7,106 nucleotides of DNA from a bacterium (GCA_024231375.1 JAAEQP010000225.1:1-7106); one strand, 5' to 3'; positions 1-5,860 are shown, counted from the first letter of the stretch. Notes: generated from the sequence alone by a model not told the origin. Numbers and translations are program-made.

Positions 1-293
1 GAGGTCCCGTCCGCCATGCGGACGTGCTCAATGCGCTCCAGCATCCATTGGGTCAACTCGATTACCCGGTCTGCATGTCCGTCGCGCACGGCGCGTACGT
101 ACTCGCCCGCGACACCGGGGTCCAGTGCAACCGGATCGTCCGGCGAAGGCCCGGAACTTGCGCCGTTGCCACCCGTCGCCGGAGTCTGGGGGCTCAGAAT
201 ACCGAACGTTGTCTCAGGGAACCGGCTCCACGTCACAATGAGTCCCGACACGACTCCGAGAACAGGAACTCCGACCCAGGCCATGAGTCCCAT
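1..293 (-). CDS. Membrane-anchored protein of unknown function (5' part only)
   Basis: Open frame from ATG at 293 running off the left edge, with about 97 codons visible. I do not recognise the family. Residues about 4-21 (MAWVGVPVLGVVSGLIVTW) are hydrophobic with no charged residue, as in an uncleaved signal anchor or single membrane segment. A low-complexity Pro/Gly/Ser/Ala linker (about 35-55) follows, then a helix-prone segment from about 62 (EYVRAVRDGHADRVIELTQW) that looks like the start of a soluble domain. There is no clear Shine-Dalgarno sequence before the ATG; the preceding bases are A/T-rich. A second in-frame ATG lies three codons in (284) and could be the start. The anchor-linker-domain pattern is the main support for it being real. 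A plausible promoter just upstream (318-346) suggests it is transcribed separately from the gcv operon. The opposite-strand frames over this stretch lack any comparable organisation. Confidence 0.6.
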   Translation of the reverse strand, partial: MGLMAWVGVPVLGVVSGLIVTWSRFPETTFGILSPQTPATGGNGASSGPSPDDPVALDPGVAGEYVRAVRDGHADRVIELTQWMLERIEHVRMADGT

Positions 294-317
294 GTTTTTT
301 AGTTTTATCACTTGTGT

Positions 318-346
318 ATACTAACATTCGGACCCAATCCGATCAA
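318..346 (-). promoter_or_regulatory. Candidate sigma70-type promoter for the left-end membrane protein
   Basis: On the minus strand, TTGATC (341-346, 4/6 match to the -35 consensus) is followed by a 17-bp spacer and TAGTAT (318-323, 4/6 match to the -10, including the first T, the A after it and the last T). It sits in the only clearly A/T-rich patch of the left end. It would start transcription near 311, giving a very short leader of about 18 nt before ATG 293, consistent with the missing ribosome binding site. The sequence pattern is direct; promoter function is inference. Confidence 0.4.
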
Positions 347-452
347 CTAATTGTACCATGATGTCACGCGATGAGGGGCGCTTCTGCCGTAACCTGCCTC
401 AACTAAAGCCGTTATGCCCAGGCCCGCCCGATCGAGGTCAAGCCTCGGAGGG

Positions 453-1178
453 TCAACGACGCTGATTCCAGGCCGACGCGGCGTACTTCTCGTCCACCAG
501 GACCTTCACGGCCTTCTGCTCGGCAGCCGTCAACTTGGATGGCTTCGGACCAGCCTCGAAGGCATCGCGAATGGCTTGGCGCGCCAGGTCCGGTTCGACG
601 GGCAGGTTGGTCACAAAACCTCTGTGAGTCCGCTCGCCGCGGTACTGGGGGCGTTCATCCGGTTCGCGAAGGTATCGCTCCATGTGCTCGGGGTCGGCTC
701 TGAAGAGAAGCGTGCCATGGTGGAGGATGAACCGCCGCCTCCGTTTCTGCGAACTGCCCGACACCTTCTTGCCGCGTAGCGCCAAGTCTGAGATGCCCTT
801 GTGACGCGCGTTGACGCCCAACCCCTGCAGCGCCTCCGATACGCGGCGGAGAATGTGGCAGTACGATCCGCGCAAGGTGCCGATATCCGGGCGCGCTTCC
901 TGTGAGAGGACCAACGTGTAGTTGAGGCACCCAGGACCTTGGAGGACACATCCACCGGCCGAGCACCGCCTCAGTACGGGAATACCGTCCGCCTCACAAG
1001 CGGCCACGTCGACATGCTGGCGGAGCGCTTGAGACACGCCCAACACAACGAAGGGGGTCGAGCTTTGCCAGAAGCGAAGCACCTCGCCTCCGTTGGCGTC
1101 CTCGGCCTCATTCAGGAGGACTTCCTCAAGCGCCAGATTGGCTGCGGGGGTCTTGAGGGTGACGTCGAGCAGCCGCAT
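453..1178 (-). CDS. lplA: Lipoate-protein ligase A family protein, single catalytic domain
   Basis: 241 residues of the BPL/LplA/LipB fold. The family acyl-activates lipoate (or uses octanoyl groups) and transfers it to a specific lysine of carrier proteins; here the obvious client is GcvH in the same operon. Visible motifs are RRCSAGGCVLQGPGCLNY at about 70-87 (the RRxSGGG-type substrate loop), KGISDLALRGKKVSGSSQ at about 127-144 (the binding-lysine region, K137/K138) and HHGTLL at 153-158. It is about 100 residues shorter than E. coli LplA and lacks the C-terminal accessory domain, ending soon after a KYAASAW segment. The LipM/LipL catalytic-cysteine motif is not evident, so a ligase is favoured, but an amidotransferase role is not excluded. 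ATG 1178 is chosen because MRLLDVTL fits family N-termini; a TTG at 1193 would add five residues. It starts 2 nt after the gcvPB stop with no strong ribosome site of its own, so coupled translation is likely. Confidence 0.85.
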   Translation of the reverse strand: MRLLDVTLKTPAANLALEEVLLNEAEDANGGEVLRFWQSSTPFVVLGVSQALRQHVDVAACEADGIPVLRRCSAGGCVLQGPGCLNYTLVLSQEARPDIGTLRGSYCHILRRVSEALQGLGVNARHKGISDLALRGKKVSGSSQKRRRRFILHHGTLLFRADPEHMERYLREPDERPQYRGERTHRGFVTNLPVEPDLARQAIRDAFEAGPKPSKLTAAEQKAVKVLVDEKYAASAWNQRR

Positions 1179-1180
1179 GG

Positions 1181-2629
1181 TCAGCACGCGCAATCCAGTT
1201 CGCGCGCCGCCTTCACCTCATCGAGCCGGCCCACAGGTGTCGCGACAGGCGCCTGATGCAGGCCCTCCGGGTCCGATTCCACCTTGGCCGCAATCTCGAT
1301 CATGGCGTCGCAGAAGGCGTCCAGCGTCTCCTTGGATTCGGTTTCCGTGGGCTCGATCATGAGGCTTTCCTTGACCGTCAACGGGAAATACACCGTCGGC
1401 GCATGGAAGCCGCGGTCAAGGAGTGCTTTTGCGATGTCGAGGGCGCGAATGCCCTGCTTGGCCTGGGGCGCGGCCGAAAACACGCACTCGTGCATGAACG
1501 GCACATCGGCGTCACCCGTCTTGAAGGCAGGCGCATAGGCATCCTTCAACCGCGCGTACATGTAGTTGGCGTTGAGAACCGCGATCTCGGAGGCCTCTTT
1601 CAGTCCCTCGCCGCCGAGATGGCGGATGTAGGCGTAGGCGCGCACGGCGATGAGGAAGTTGCCAAAAAAAGCCGACATGGCGCCAATGGACTGAGGCGGC
1701 ATGGCCAGCGCGTAGGCGTCGTCCTTGCGGACGACCCTGGGACCGGGCAGGAACGGTTCCAGTCGTTCGCCCACGCCAACGGGGCCGGATCCGGGTCCGC
1801 CCATGCCGTGGGGTGTGGCGAAGGTCTTGTGCAAGTTGTAGTGCATCACGTCGAACCCCATATCGCCGGGGCGTGCCGCGCCCACAATGGCGTTGAGGTT
1901 CGCGCCGTCGTAATAGAGCAGCGCGTCGGCGTCGTGAAGCAGGTCGGCGATCTCGCGGACAGCAGGCTCGAATAGGCCGTGCGTGTTCGGACACGTCAGC
2001 ATCAGGCCCGCCACGGAATCGTTCAGCACTTCCTTGACCGCCTCGGGCCGGATGGTGCCGTCTTCGGCGGATGGGACTTGAACCACCTTGAACCCCGCGA
2101 TGGCCGCGCTGGCCGGGTTGGTGCCATGGGCGGAATCGGGGATGAGGATGGTGTCCTTGGTGTTGCCTTTGGCGCGGTGATAGGCGGCGATGAGCAGCGT
2201 ACCGGCCAACTCGCCATGGGCGCCGGCGATGGGTTGCAGCGAGACTTGGCGCATGCCGGCGATCTCGGCCAGCAGCCGCTCGGTCTCGTACACCAACTCA
2301 AATGCGCCCTGGCACCGCGCCCAGAGAGACTTGACCGTGGCCAGATGAGGGTGGAGATCCTGAAAGCCCGGGTATGCGGCCACCGTCTCGGCAAGTTTCG
2401 GATTGTACTTCATGGTGCACGAACCCAGCGGGTAGAAATGTGAATCCACGCCGAAGTTGCGCTGGGACAGCCGCGTGAAATGACGCACCACGTCCAATTC
2501 ACTGGCTTCTGGCAGTGCCGCGGGTTCGGATCGGCAGAGCGCGGGGTCCATCTGCGCTTCGGGCACGTCCAGCGCGTCGAGGGCGATGGCCCGACGGCCT
2601 GGACGGGACTTCTCGTAGATCAACTGCAT
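1181..2629 (-). CDS. gcvPB: Glycine dehydrogenase (decarboxylating) subunit 2
   Basis: 482 residues, the usual length for the C-terminal half of the two-subunit P-protein. With GcvPA it forms the PLP enzyme that decarboxylates glycine and passes the aminomethyl group to lipoyl-GcvH in the cytoplasm. The PLP Schiff-base lysine is K268 in NLHKTFATPHGMGGPGSG (265-282). Other family signatures are FYPLGSCTMKYNPK (65-78), QPIAGAHGELAG (132-143), IPDSAHGTNPASA (163-175) and YYDGANLNA (239-247). The glycine-rich loop after the lysine reads GMGGPG instead of the near-universal GGGGPG. ATG 2629 is preceded by a strong GGAGG (2637-2641) seven bases upstream, inside the end of gcvPA, and overlaps the gcvPA stop by 10 nt. 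The N-terminal stretch lies within the conserved alignment region, so the start is well supported. The C-terminus (ELDCAC) is cysteine-containing and of no known significance. Confidence 0.97.
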   Translation of the reverse strand: MQLIYEKSRPGRRAIALDALDVPEAQMDPALCRSEPAALPEASELDVVRHFTRLSQRNFGVDSHFYPLGSCTMKYNPKLAETVAAYPGFQDLHPHLATVKSLWARCQGAFELVYETERLLAEIAGMRQVSLQPIAGAHGELAGTLLIAAYHRAKGNTKDTILIPDSAHGTNPASAAIAGFKVVQVPSAEDGTIRPEAVKEVLNDSVAGLMLTCPNTHGLFEPAVREIADLLHDADALLYYDGANLNAIVGAARPGDMGFDVMHYNLHKTFATPHGMGGPGSGPVGVGERLEPFLPGPRVVRKDDAYALAMPPQSIGAMSAFFGNFLIAVRAYAYIRHLGGEGLKEASEIAVLNANYMYARLKDAYAPAFKTGDADVPFMHECVFSAAPQAKQGIRALDIAKALLDRGFHAPTVYFPLTVKESLMIEPTETESKETLDAFCDAMIEIAAKVESDPEGLHQAPVATPVGRLDEVKAARELDCAC

Positions 2630-3906
2630 GCAACGTCCTCCAAGGCCTTGGAAAAGGCGTCGAGTTCTTCGCGTGTGCGCCGTTCCGTGACGGCGACAAG
2701 CAGGTCGGTGGGTCCGCCTGCTCCGACCGACGCGAGAGGCAACCCGGCCAGGATGCCGCGCTCGTCGAGGCGGCGAACGGCCGTGTCCGCGTCAATGGGC
2801 AGACGCACGGCGAATTCGTTGAACGTGGGCCCGTCGTTGATCACGCGGGCAAACGTGAGGTTCGACTTCAGGTACTCGGCCTTGGAATGGCAGTGTCCGG
2901 CCACCTCCCGGAGGCCCTCTTTGCCGAGCAGGCACAGGTGAATCAGCGCGCGGAGGGCGCACAGGGCCTCATTCGAACAGATGTTGGACATGGCCTTCTC
3001 GCGACGGATGTGCTGCTCACGGGCTTGGAGGGTGAGCACGAACCCCCGGCGCCCTTCGGTGTCCTGCGTCGCCGCGGCAATTCGGCCCGGCATCTTGCGC
3101 ACGTGGGCCTTCCGCGTCGCCATGATGCCGAGATAGGGTCCACCGAAGCCCAAGGGAAGCCCGAACGACTGCCCCTCCGCCACGGCGATGTCGGCGCCCA
3201 TCTCGCCGGGGGTCTTCAGCAGCCCGAGGCTGACGGGATAGAACGACACCACCAGCAACGCGCCCGCCTCGTGGCACTTCTCGGCGAGGGCGGTGAAATC
3301 GGCCACGGTCCCGAGAAAGCTGGGGTTCTGAACAATCACACAGGCCGCGTCCGTGGGGTCATCACCATCGACCAGATCGAGTCCTAGGTTGGCGACGTGG
3401 GTGTCAAGGATCCGCCTGTAGAGGGGATTCAGCGAGGAATGACACACGACACGGGTGCGCCGGGTGATGCGCACGGCCATGGTGGTCGCCTCGAACACGG
3501 CGGTTCCGCCGTCGTACAGCGACGCGTTGGCGAATTCCATGTCGGTGAGGCGGCACATGGCGGACTGATATTCGTAGATGGCCTGCAATGTTCCTTGCGC
3601 GCATTCCGGCTGGTACGGGGTGTAGGCGGTGTAGAACTCGCTGCGAAACGACAAGGCGTCCACCGCGGCCGGGACAAAGTGGTCGTAGAATCCGCCACCC
3701 AGGAAACTCGTGTGGCAGACCGCGTTGGTGGCGCTGAGCCGGCCCATCTCGTCGCGCACCCGCATCTCGGATACGCCGTCGGGCAGGTCCCACGATTCGG
3801 GCCGCAGGTCCTCGGGAATGGTGGCAAAGAGATCCTCGATCCGCGTCACGCCGATGGTGGCCAGCATCTCCTGACGTTCGGCGTCCGTTGTGGGAATCCA
3901 GGTCAT
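2620..3906 (-). CDS. gcvPA: Glycine dehydrogenase (decarboxylating) subunit 1
   Basis: 428 residues, typical of the N-terminal half of the split P-protein; it has the same fold as GcvPB but lacks the PLP lysine. Signatures are FLGGGFYDHFVP (68-79), YTPYQPECAQGTLQAIYEYQ (95-114), NASLYDGGTA (127-136), AEGQSFGLPLGFGGPYLG (243-260), KMPGR (271-275) and REQHIRREKAMSNICSNEAL (296-315). The open frame extends upstream to 4065 but that stretch overlaps gcvH and is unlike the family, so ATG 3906 (MTWIPTTDAE) is chosen. This start overlaps the gcvH stop in an ATGA arrangement (3903-3906) and has GGAG about eight bases upstream. It assembles with GcvPB as a heterotetramer in characterised relatives. 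All conserved blocks are present and no frameshift is seen. Confidence 0.97.
   Translation of the reverse strand: MTWIPTTDAERQEMLATIGVTRIEDLFATIPEDLRPESWDLPDGVSEMRVRDEMGRLSATNAVCHTSFLGGGFYDHFVPAAVDALSFRSEFYTAYTPYQPECAQGTLQAIYEYQSAMCRLTDMEFANASLYDGGTAVFEATTMAVRITRRTRVVCHSSLNPLYRRILDTHVANLGLDLVDGDDPTDAACVIVQNPSFLGTVADFTALAEKCHEAGALLVVSFYPVSLGLLKTPGEMGADIAVAEGQSFGLPLGFGGPYLGIMATRKAHVRKMPGRIAAATQDTEGRRGFVLTLQAREQHIRREKAMSNICSNEALCALRALIHLCLLGKEGLREVAGHCHSKAEYLKSNLTFARVINDGPTFNEFAVRLPIDADTAVRRLDERGILAGLPLASVGAGGPTDLLVAVTERRTREELDAFSKALEDVACS
2637..2641 (-). promoter_or_regulatory. Strong ribosome binding site of gcvPB, inside gcvPA
   Basis: GGAGG lies seven bases before ATG 2629, within the last codons of gcvPA. 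It fixes the gcvPB start and, with the 10-nt overlap of the two frames, suggests that the two subunits are made in a fixed ratio by re-initiation. Confidence 0.75.
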
Positions 3907-4289
3907 TCGGCTTGCTCCGCGACGAAGGCCTCGTACGCCTTCAAGTTCATGAGCGCCTTGTATTCCTTGGCGGCGGCGTCTTCCAGCTTGAAGAACCAGC
4001 CCAGGTCGTAGGGGCTCTGATTCACGAGTTCGGGTTGGGCTTCGAGGGCGTCGTTGACCTCGCACACCGTCCCGGCGACCGGCGCGTAGACGTCGCTCGC
4101 AGCCTTGACCGACTCCACTGTAGCGGCGGCGTCGCCTTGATGGAACTCGGCGCCCATGTCGGGCACCTCCACGTAAGTGATGTCGCCAAGCTGCTCAACG
4201 GCGAATTCCGTGATTCCTACGGCATATACGCCGTCCTCCTCACGGACCCACTCATGATCCGTCGTATACATGCAGTCATCTGGATACAT
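3903..4289 (-). CDS. gcvH: Glycine cleavage system H protein
   Basis: 128 residues, the normal H-protein length. It is the lipoylated carrier that shuttles the aminomethyl group from GcvPAB to GcvT and is then reoxidised by the L-protein. The N-terminus has the family pattern YTTDHEWV (8-15) followed by VGITEFAVEQLGDITYVEVP (24-43). The lipoyl lysine is K62 in ATVESVKAASDVYAPVAG (56-73), and the C-terminal part keeps VNQSPYDLGWFFKL (89-102). Start ATG 4289 has GAGGAG about eight bases upstream; this ribosome site directly abuts the gcvT stop codon, leaving a 12-nt gap. Its stop overlaps the gcvPA start by 4 nt. The lipoate ligase-like gene at the end of the same operon is the likely modifying enzyme. 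No anomalies. Confidence 0.98.
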   Translation of the reverse strand: MYPDDCMYTTDHEWVREEDGVYAVGITEFAVEQLGDITYVEVPDMGAEFHQGDAAATVESVKAASDVYAPVAGTVCEVNDALEAQPELVNQSPYDLGWFFKLEDAAAKEYKALMNLKAYEAFVAEQAE

Positions 4290-4301
4290 TCGAAGATCTC
4301 C

Positions 4302-5369
4302 TCAGTTGCGGCACGTGCCATGCCGGTAGAAAGGAAGTTCCGTAGTCTCAATGGGGATACGCCGTGGACCCGCGGTCAGGGCGGTCCCGGGGGCTGCCAG
4401 CGCCTTGGGCAGGAAGGCCAGTCCGATGCCGTGTCCGACACTGGGACCAAAGGTCCCGCTGGCCACGACGCCAACCGTCTCGTCGCCGTCGTAGACCTCG
4501 AACCCGTGACGCGGCGCTTGGCGCGTGGCCGTGCGGATGGGCGTGATGACCGGGTAGCCACCGGCATCGCGTTTGGCCTCGAGCGCCTCCTTGCCGGTGA
4601 ACTCGGTGTCCCACGCGACGAACGTGTTCATCCCAAGCTCCAACGGTGTCCGGGACTGGTCGAAATCCTGGCCGGAGAGGGGGTATCCCATCTCAGTGCG
4701 CAATGTGTCGCGGGCTCCCAGGCCGGCAGGCTTGACGGCTTCGTGCTCCAGCAGAGCGCGCCACAGGGACGGCGCTTCCGCGTTGGGGATGTAGATCTCG
4801 AATCCCATCTCGCCGGTGTATCCCGTTCTTGACAGGATTACGTCGGTGCCGCGCCATTCAGTCTGGCACACGCGGAAGTATTTCAGATCGGCTGCACGCG
4901 GCAGGCCCAATCCCACAAGGATGTCGCGCGAAAGGGGTCCCTGCACGTCAACCTTGGAGGTCTGCGCGGAGATTTCGGTGGCGCCGGGGTTTCCTTCGCG
5001 AATGAGGGCCGACACGTGTTCGAGGGGCCCGGCATTGGTGACGACAAGCAGTTCGTCGTCGGCGAGTCTCATGGAGATGACGTCGTCGATGATGCCGCCG
5101 GACTCGGCCAACATAGCGCCGTAACGCGCGCGGCCAACGGCCAACGCCACCACGTTCGAGCAGACCAGCCGATCGTACGTCCGAATCGCTTCGGCTCCCC
5201 GGATACGGAACTCCCCCATATGCGAGCAGTCGAAGATGCTGGCTTTCGTGCGGGTGTGGGCGTGCTCTTGGACAATGCCAGCGAACTGGACGGGCAACGC
5301 CCAGCCGTGGAAATCGACGACCTTGCCGCCGCTTGCTTCGTGTTCGTCAAAAAGGGAAGTCTTCTGCAT
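4302..5369 (-). CDS. gcvT: Glycine cleavage system T protein (aminomethyltransferase)
   Basis: 355 residues; transfers the one-carbon unit from aminomethyl-GcvH to tetrahydrofolate, giving 5,10-methylene-THF and ammonia. Family features: the N-terminus TSLFDEHEASGGKVVDFHGW (4-23), FDCSHMGEFRIRG (46-58), GGIIDDVISM (91-100; one Asp of D95/D96 matches the catalytic Asp), RTGYTGEMGFEIYIP (181-195), GLGARDTLRTEMGYPLSGQD (216-235), and the C-terminal barrel with SGTFGPSVGHGIGLAFL (304-320). The frame is open to an ATG at 5420, but MQKTSL at 5369 matches family starts and has AGGGAGA just upstream, so the shorter form is called. It is the first gene of the operon, behind a long leader. The 17-residue extension is basic and Pro-containing, has no ribosome site before it and does not look conserved. 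Confidence 0.97.
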   Translation of the reverse strand: MQKTSLFDEHEASGGKVVDFHGWALPVQFAGIVQEHAHTRTKASIFDCSHMGEFRIRGAEAIRTYDRLVCSNVVALAVGRARYGAMLAESGGIIDDVISMRLADDELLVVTNAGPLEHVSALIREGNPGATEISAQTSKVDVQGPLSRDILVGLGLPRAADLKYFRVCQTEWRGTDVILSRTGYTGEMGFEIYIPNAEAPSLWRALLEHEAVKPAGLGARDTLRTEMGYPLSGQDFDQSRTPLELGMNTFVAWDTEFTGKEALEAKRDAGGYPVITPIRTATRQAPRHGFEVYDGDETVGVVASGTFGPSVGHGIGLAFLPKALAAPGTALTAGPRRIPIETTELPFYRHGTCRN

Positions 5370-5561
5370 GACTTCTCCCTGGAAGGGCGCAGGGGCCCAT
5401 CGCCTTGTTCGATACATCATACGGCGGGGAGAGCCGGCATTGCACCAGTCTTACCCCGTGCCCAGGCGATCGGCAAGCTCGCAACCTGTCGCTTCCCCGT
5501 GGTTGTATCCACGACAGCGGCCCCACGGGCCGCCTCTCGCCAGTCACGGCAGGTCGTCCAT
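5370..5561 (-). promoter_or_regulatory. Long, potentially structured 5' leader of the gcv operon; class unknown
   Basis: About 190 nt between the predicted transcription start and gcvT. Reading 5' to 3' on the minus strand: a 5-bp closing stem (5537-5541 with 5465-5469) encloses a perfect 7-bp hairpin with a 3-nt loop (5517-5523/5527-5533). Immediately next to it is a second hairpin (5487-5516: outer UGUCG/CGACA or inner CGUGG/CCACG). A compact two-part hairpin follows (5425-5458): CGGGG/CCCCG outer, CUGG/CCGG inner, loop UGCAAUG. Last is a hairpin over the ribosome site. The compact hairpin resembles in outline the P4-P5 part of cobalamin riboswitches, but the B12 box is absent. The conserved glycine-riboswitch elements (CGAAGG, CUCUCAGG) are also absent. 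Pairings were found by eye. A cis-regulatory role is inference from position and pairing density. Confidence 0.4.
5374..5394 (-). promoter_or_regulatory. gcvT ribosome binding site with overlapping hairpin
   Basis: GGGAGA (5374-5379) lies four bases before ATG 5369 and decides the gcvT start. CCCUG (5390-5394) can pair with CAGGG (5377-5381) over an 8-nt loop, which would hide part of the site. An alternative GGGC/GCCC pairing just upstream (around 5385-5398) competes with it. This geometry would suit translational control by the leader, but the stems are short. Confidence 0.45.
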
Positions 5562-5567
5562 GCCCTA

Positions 5568-5597
5568 ACTCTGCCATCCCGGACGCGGTGCTGTCAA
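5568..5597 (-). promoter_or_regulatory. Candidate sigma70-type promoter of the gcv operon
   Basis: A perfect TTGACA (5592-5597) is followed, after 18 bp, by CAGAGT (5568-5573), a weak -10 that keeps the key second-position A and final T. The predicted start near 5561 would place the densest hairpin cluster of the gap at the beginning of the transcript. It is the best promoter match I found between the surface gene and gcvT. The weak -10 would fit a regulated or activator-dependent promoter, which is inference. Confidence 0.45.
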
Positions 5598-5599
5598 TA

Positions 5600-5634
5600 G
5601 ATGGTTCTTGCAGGGCGATCGCACCAAGACCATC
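5600..5634. repeat. Bulged 10-bp inverted repeat next to the gcv -35 box
   Basis: GATGGT plus CTTG (5600-5605, 5607-5610; T5606 bulged) is complementary to CAAGACCATC (5625-5634) around a 14-base loop that itself contains the palindrome GCGATCGC (5615-5622). The repeat ends two bases upstream of the TTGACA box, a usual place for an activator site or for DNA-level structure. Function unknown. Confidence 0.5.
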
Positions 5635-5667
5635 CGGGAACAGGCGTCGCGCCTGAAGACTGCCCGG
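5634..5667. repeat. Two-part inverted repeat
   Basis: CAGGCG/CGCCTG (5641-5646 with 5650-5655) is a perfect 6-bp stem with a 3-base loop. It is flanked by CCGGG/CCCGG (5634-5638 with 5663-5667), which could close it through an asymmetric internal loop. It abuts the bulged repeat at 5600-5634. Function unknown. Confidence 0.4.
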
Positions 5668-5695
5668 GACGCGCAGGGGCGTACCGGAGCCTACT

Positions 5696-5733
5696 CCACA
5701 ACAAGTGTGCCACCCACAACACTGTTGTGGGTG
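5696..5733. repeat. Triple CCACAACA element forming two alternative hairpins
   Basis: CCACAACA occurs at 5696-5703 and 5714-5721, and its reverse complement TGTTGTGG at 5723-5730. The second and third copies form part of a perfect 10-bp hairpin with a 3-base loop (5711-5720/5724-5733). The first and third copies, together with GTGT/ACAC (5705-5708/5719-5722), form a 12-bp stem with one bulged base (A5704). The two foldings exclude each other. There is no T-run after the element on either strand, so a standard intrinsic terminator is unlikely. It could be an operator, an RNA switch, or the end of the upstream transcript. Confidence 0.55.
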
Positions 5734-5860
5734 TCTTCAGCATACGGGATAGCGGCCTCTCTGTGAATCAGGGCCCACAAGCTGCCGCTTGAAGGTAGCA
5801 AACCCAACAAGACTACCTGGCCGCGACGGTCCAGTCAGGTGCGAGCACTCATTCTTGCTG

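Noticed and set aside
433..447. Hairpin CGAGG/CCTCG after the lplA stop as a terminator of the gcv operon.
   Set aside because: Only 5 bp with a 5-base loop and no following T-run on the minus strand; too weak to call.
3888..4832. Long plus-strand open frame (314 codons) opposite gcvH and gcvT; similar frames at 1256-1975 and 2515-3387.
   Set aside because: They lie antisense to highly conserved gcv genes, show no recognisable motif, and are expected in GC-rich coding DNA.
5401..5420. GTTCGATAC on the plus strand, similar to a tRNA T-loop.
   Set aside because: No T-stem complement, acceptor stem or anticodon arm can be drawn around it.
5465..5541. Possible glycine riboswitch: GGCGAGAG followed by a hairpin recalls the GGAGAG-P2 layout.
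   Set aside because: The required CGAAGG and CUCUCAGG segments do not follow, and there is no second aptamer.
5347..5577. Minus-strand 76-codon frame across the gcv leader.
   Set aside because: Its ATG sits next to the predicted -10 box, has no properly spaced ribosome site, runs into gcvT in another frame, and the peptide is of low plausibility (Arg/Pro-rich).
5615..5622. GCGATCGC, identical to the cyanobacterial HIP1 palindrome.
   Set aside because: Only one copy was noticed, inside a larger repeat; a single 8-mer in GC-rich DNA is not informative.
5601..5792. Plus-strand 63-codon frame in the intergenic region.
   Set aside because: No ribosome site, composition dictated by the inverted repeats it crosses, no recognisable motif.
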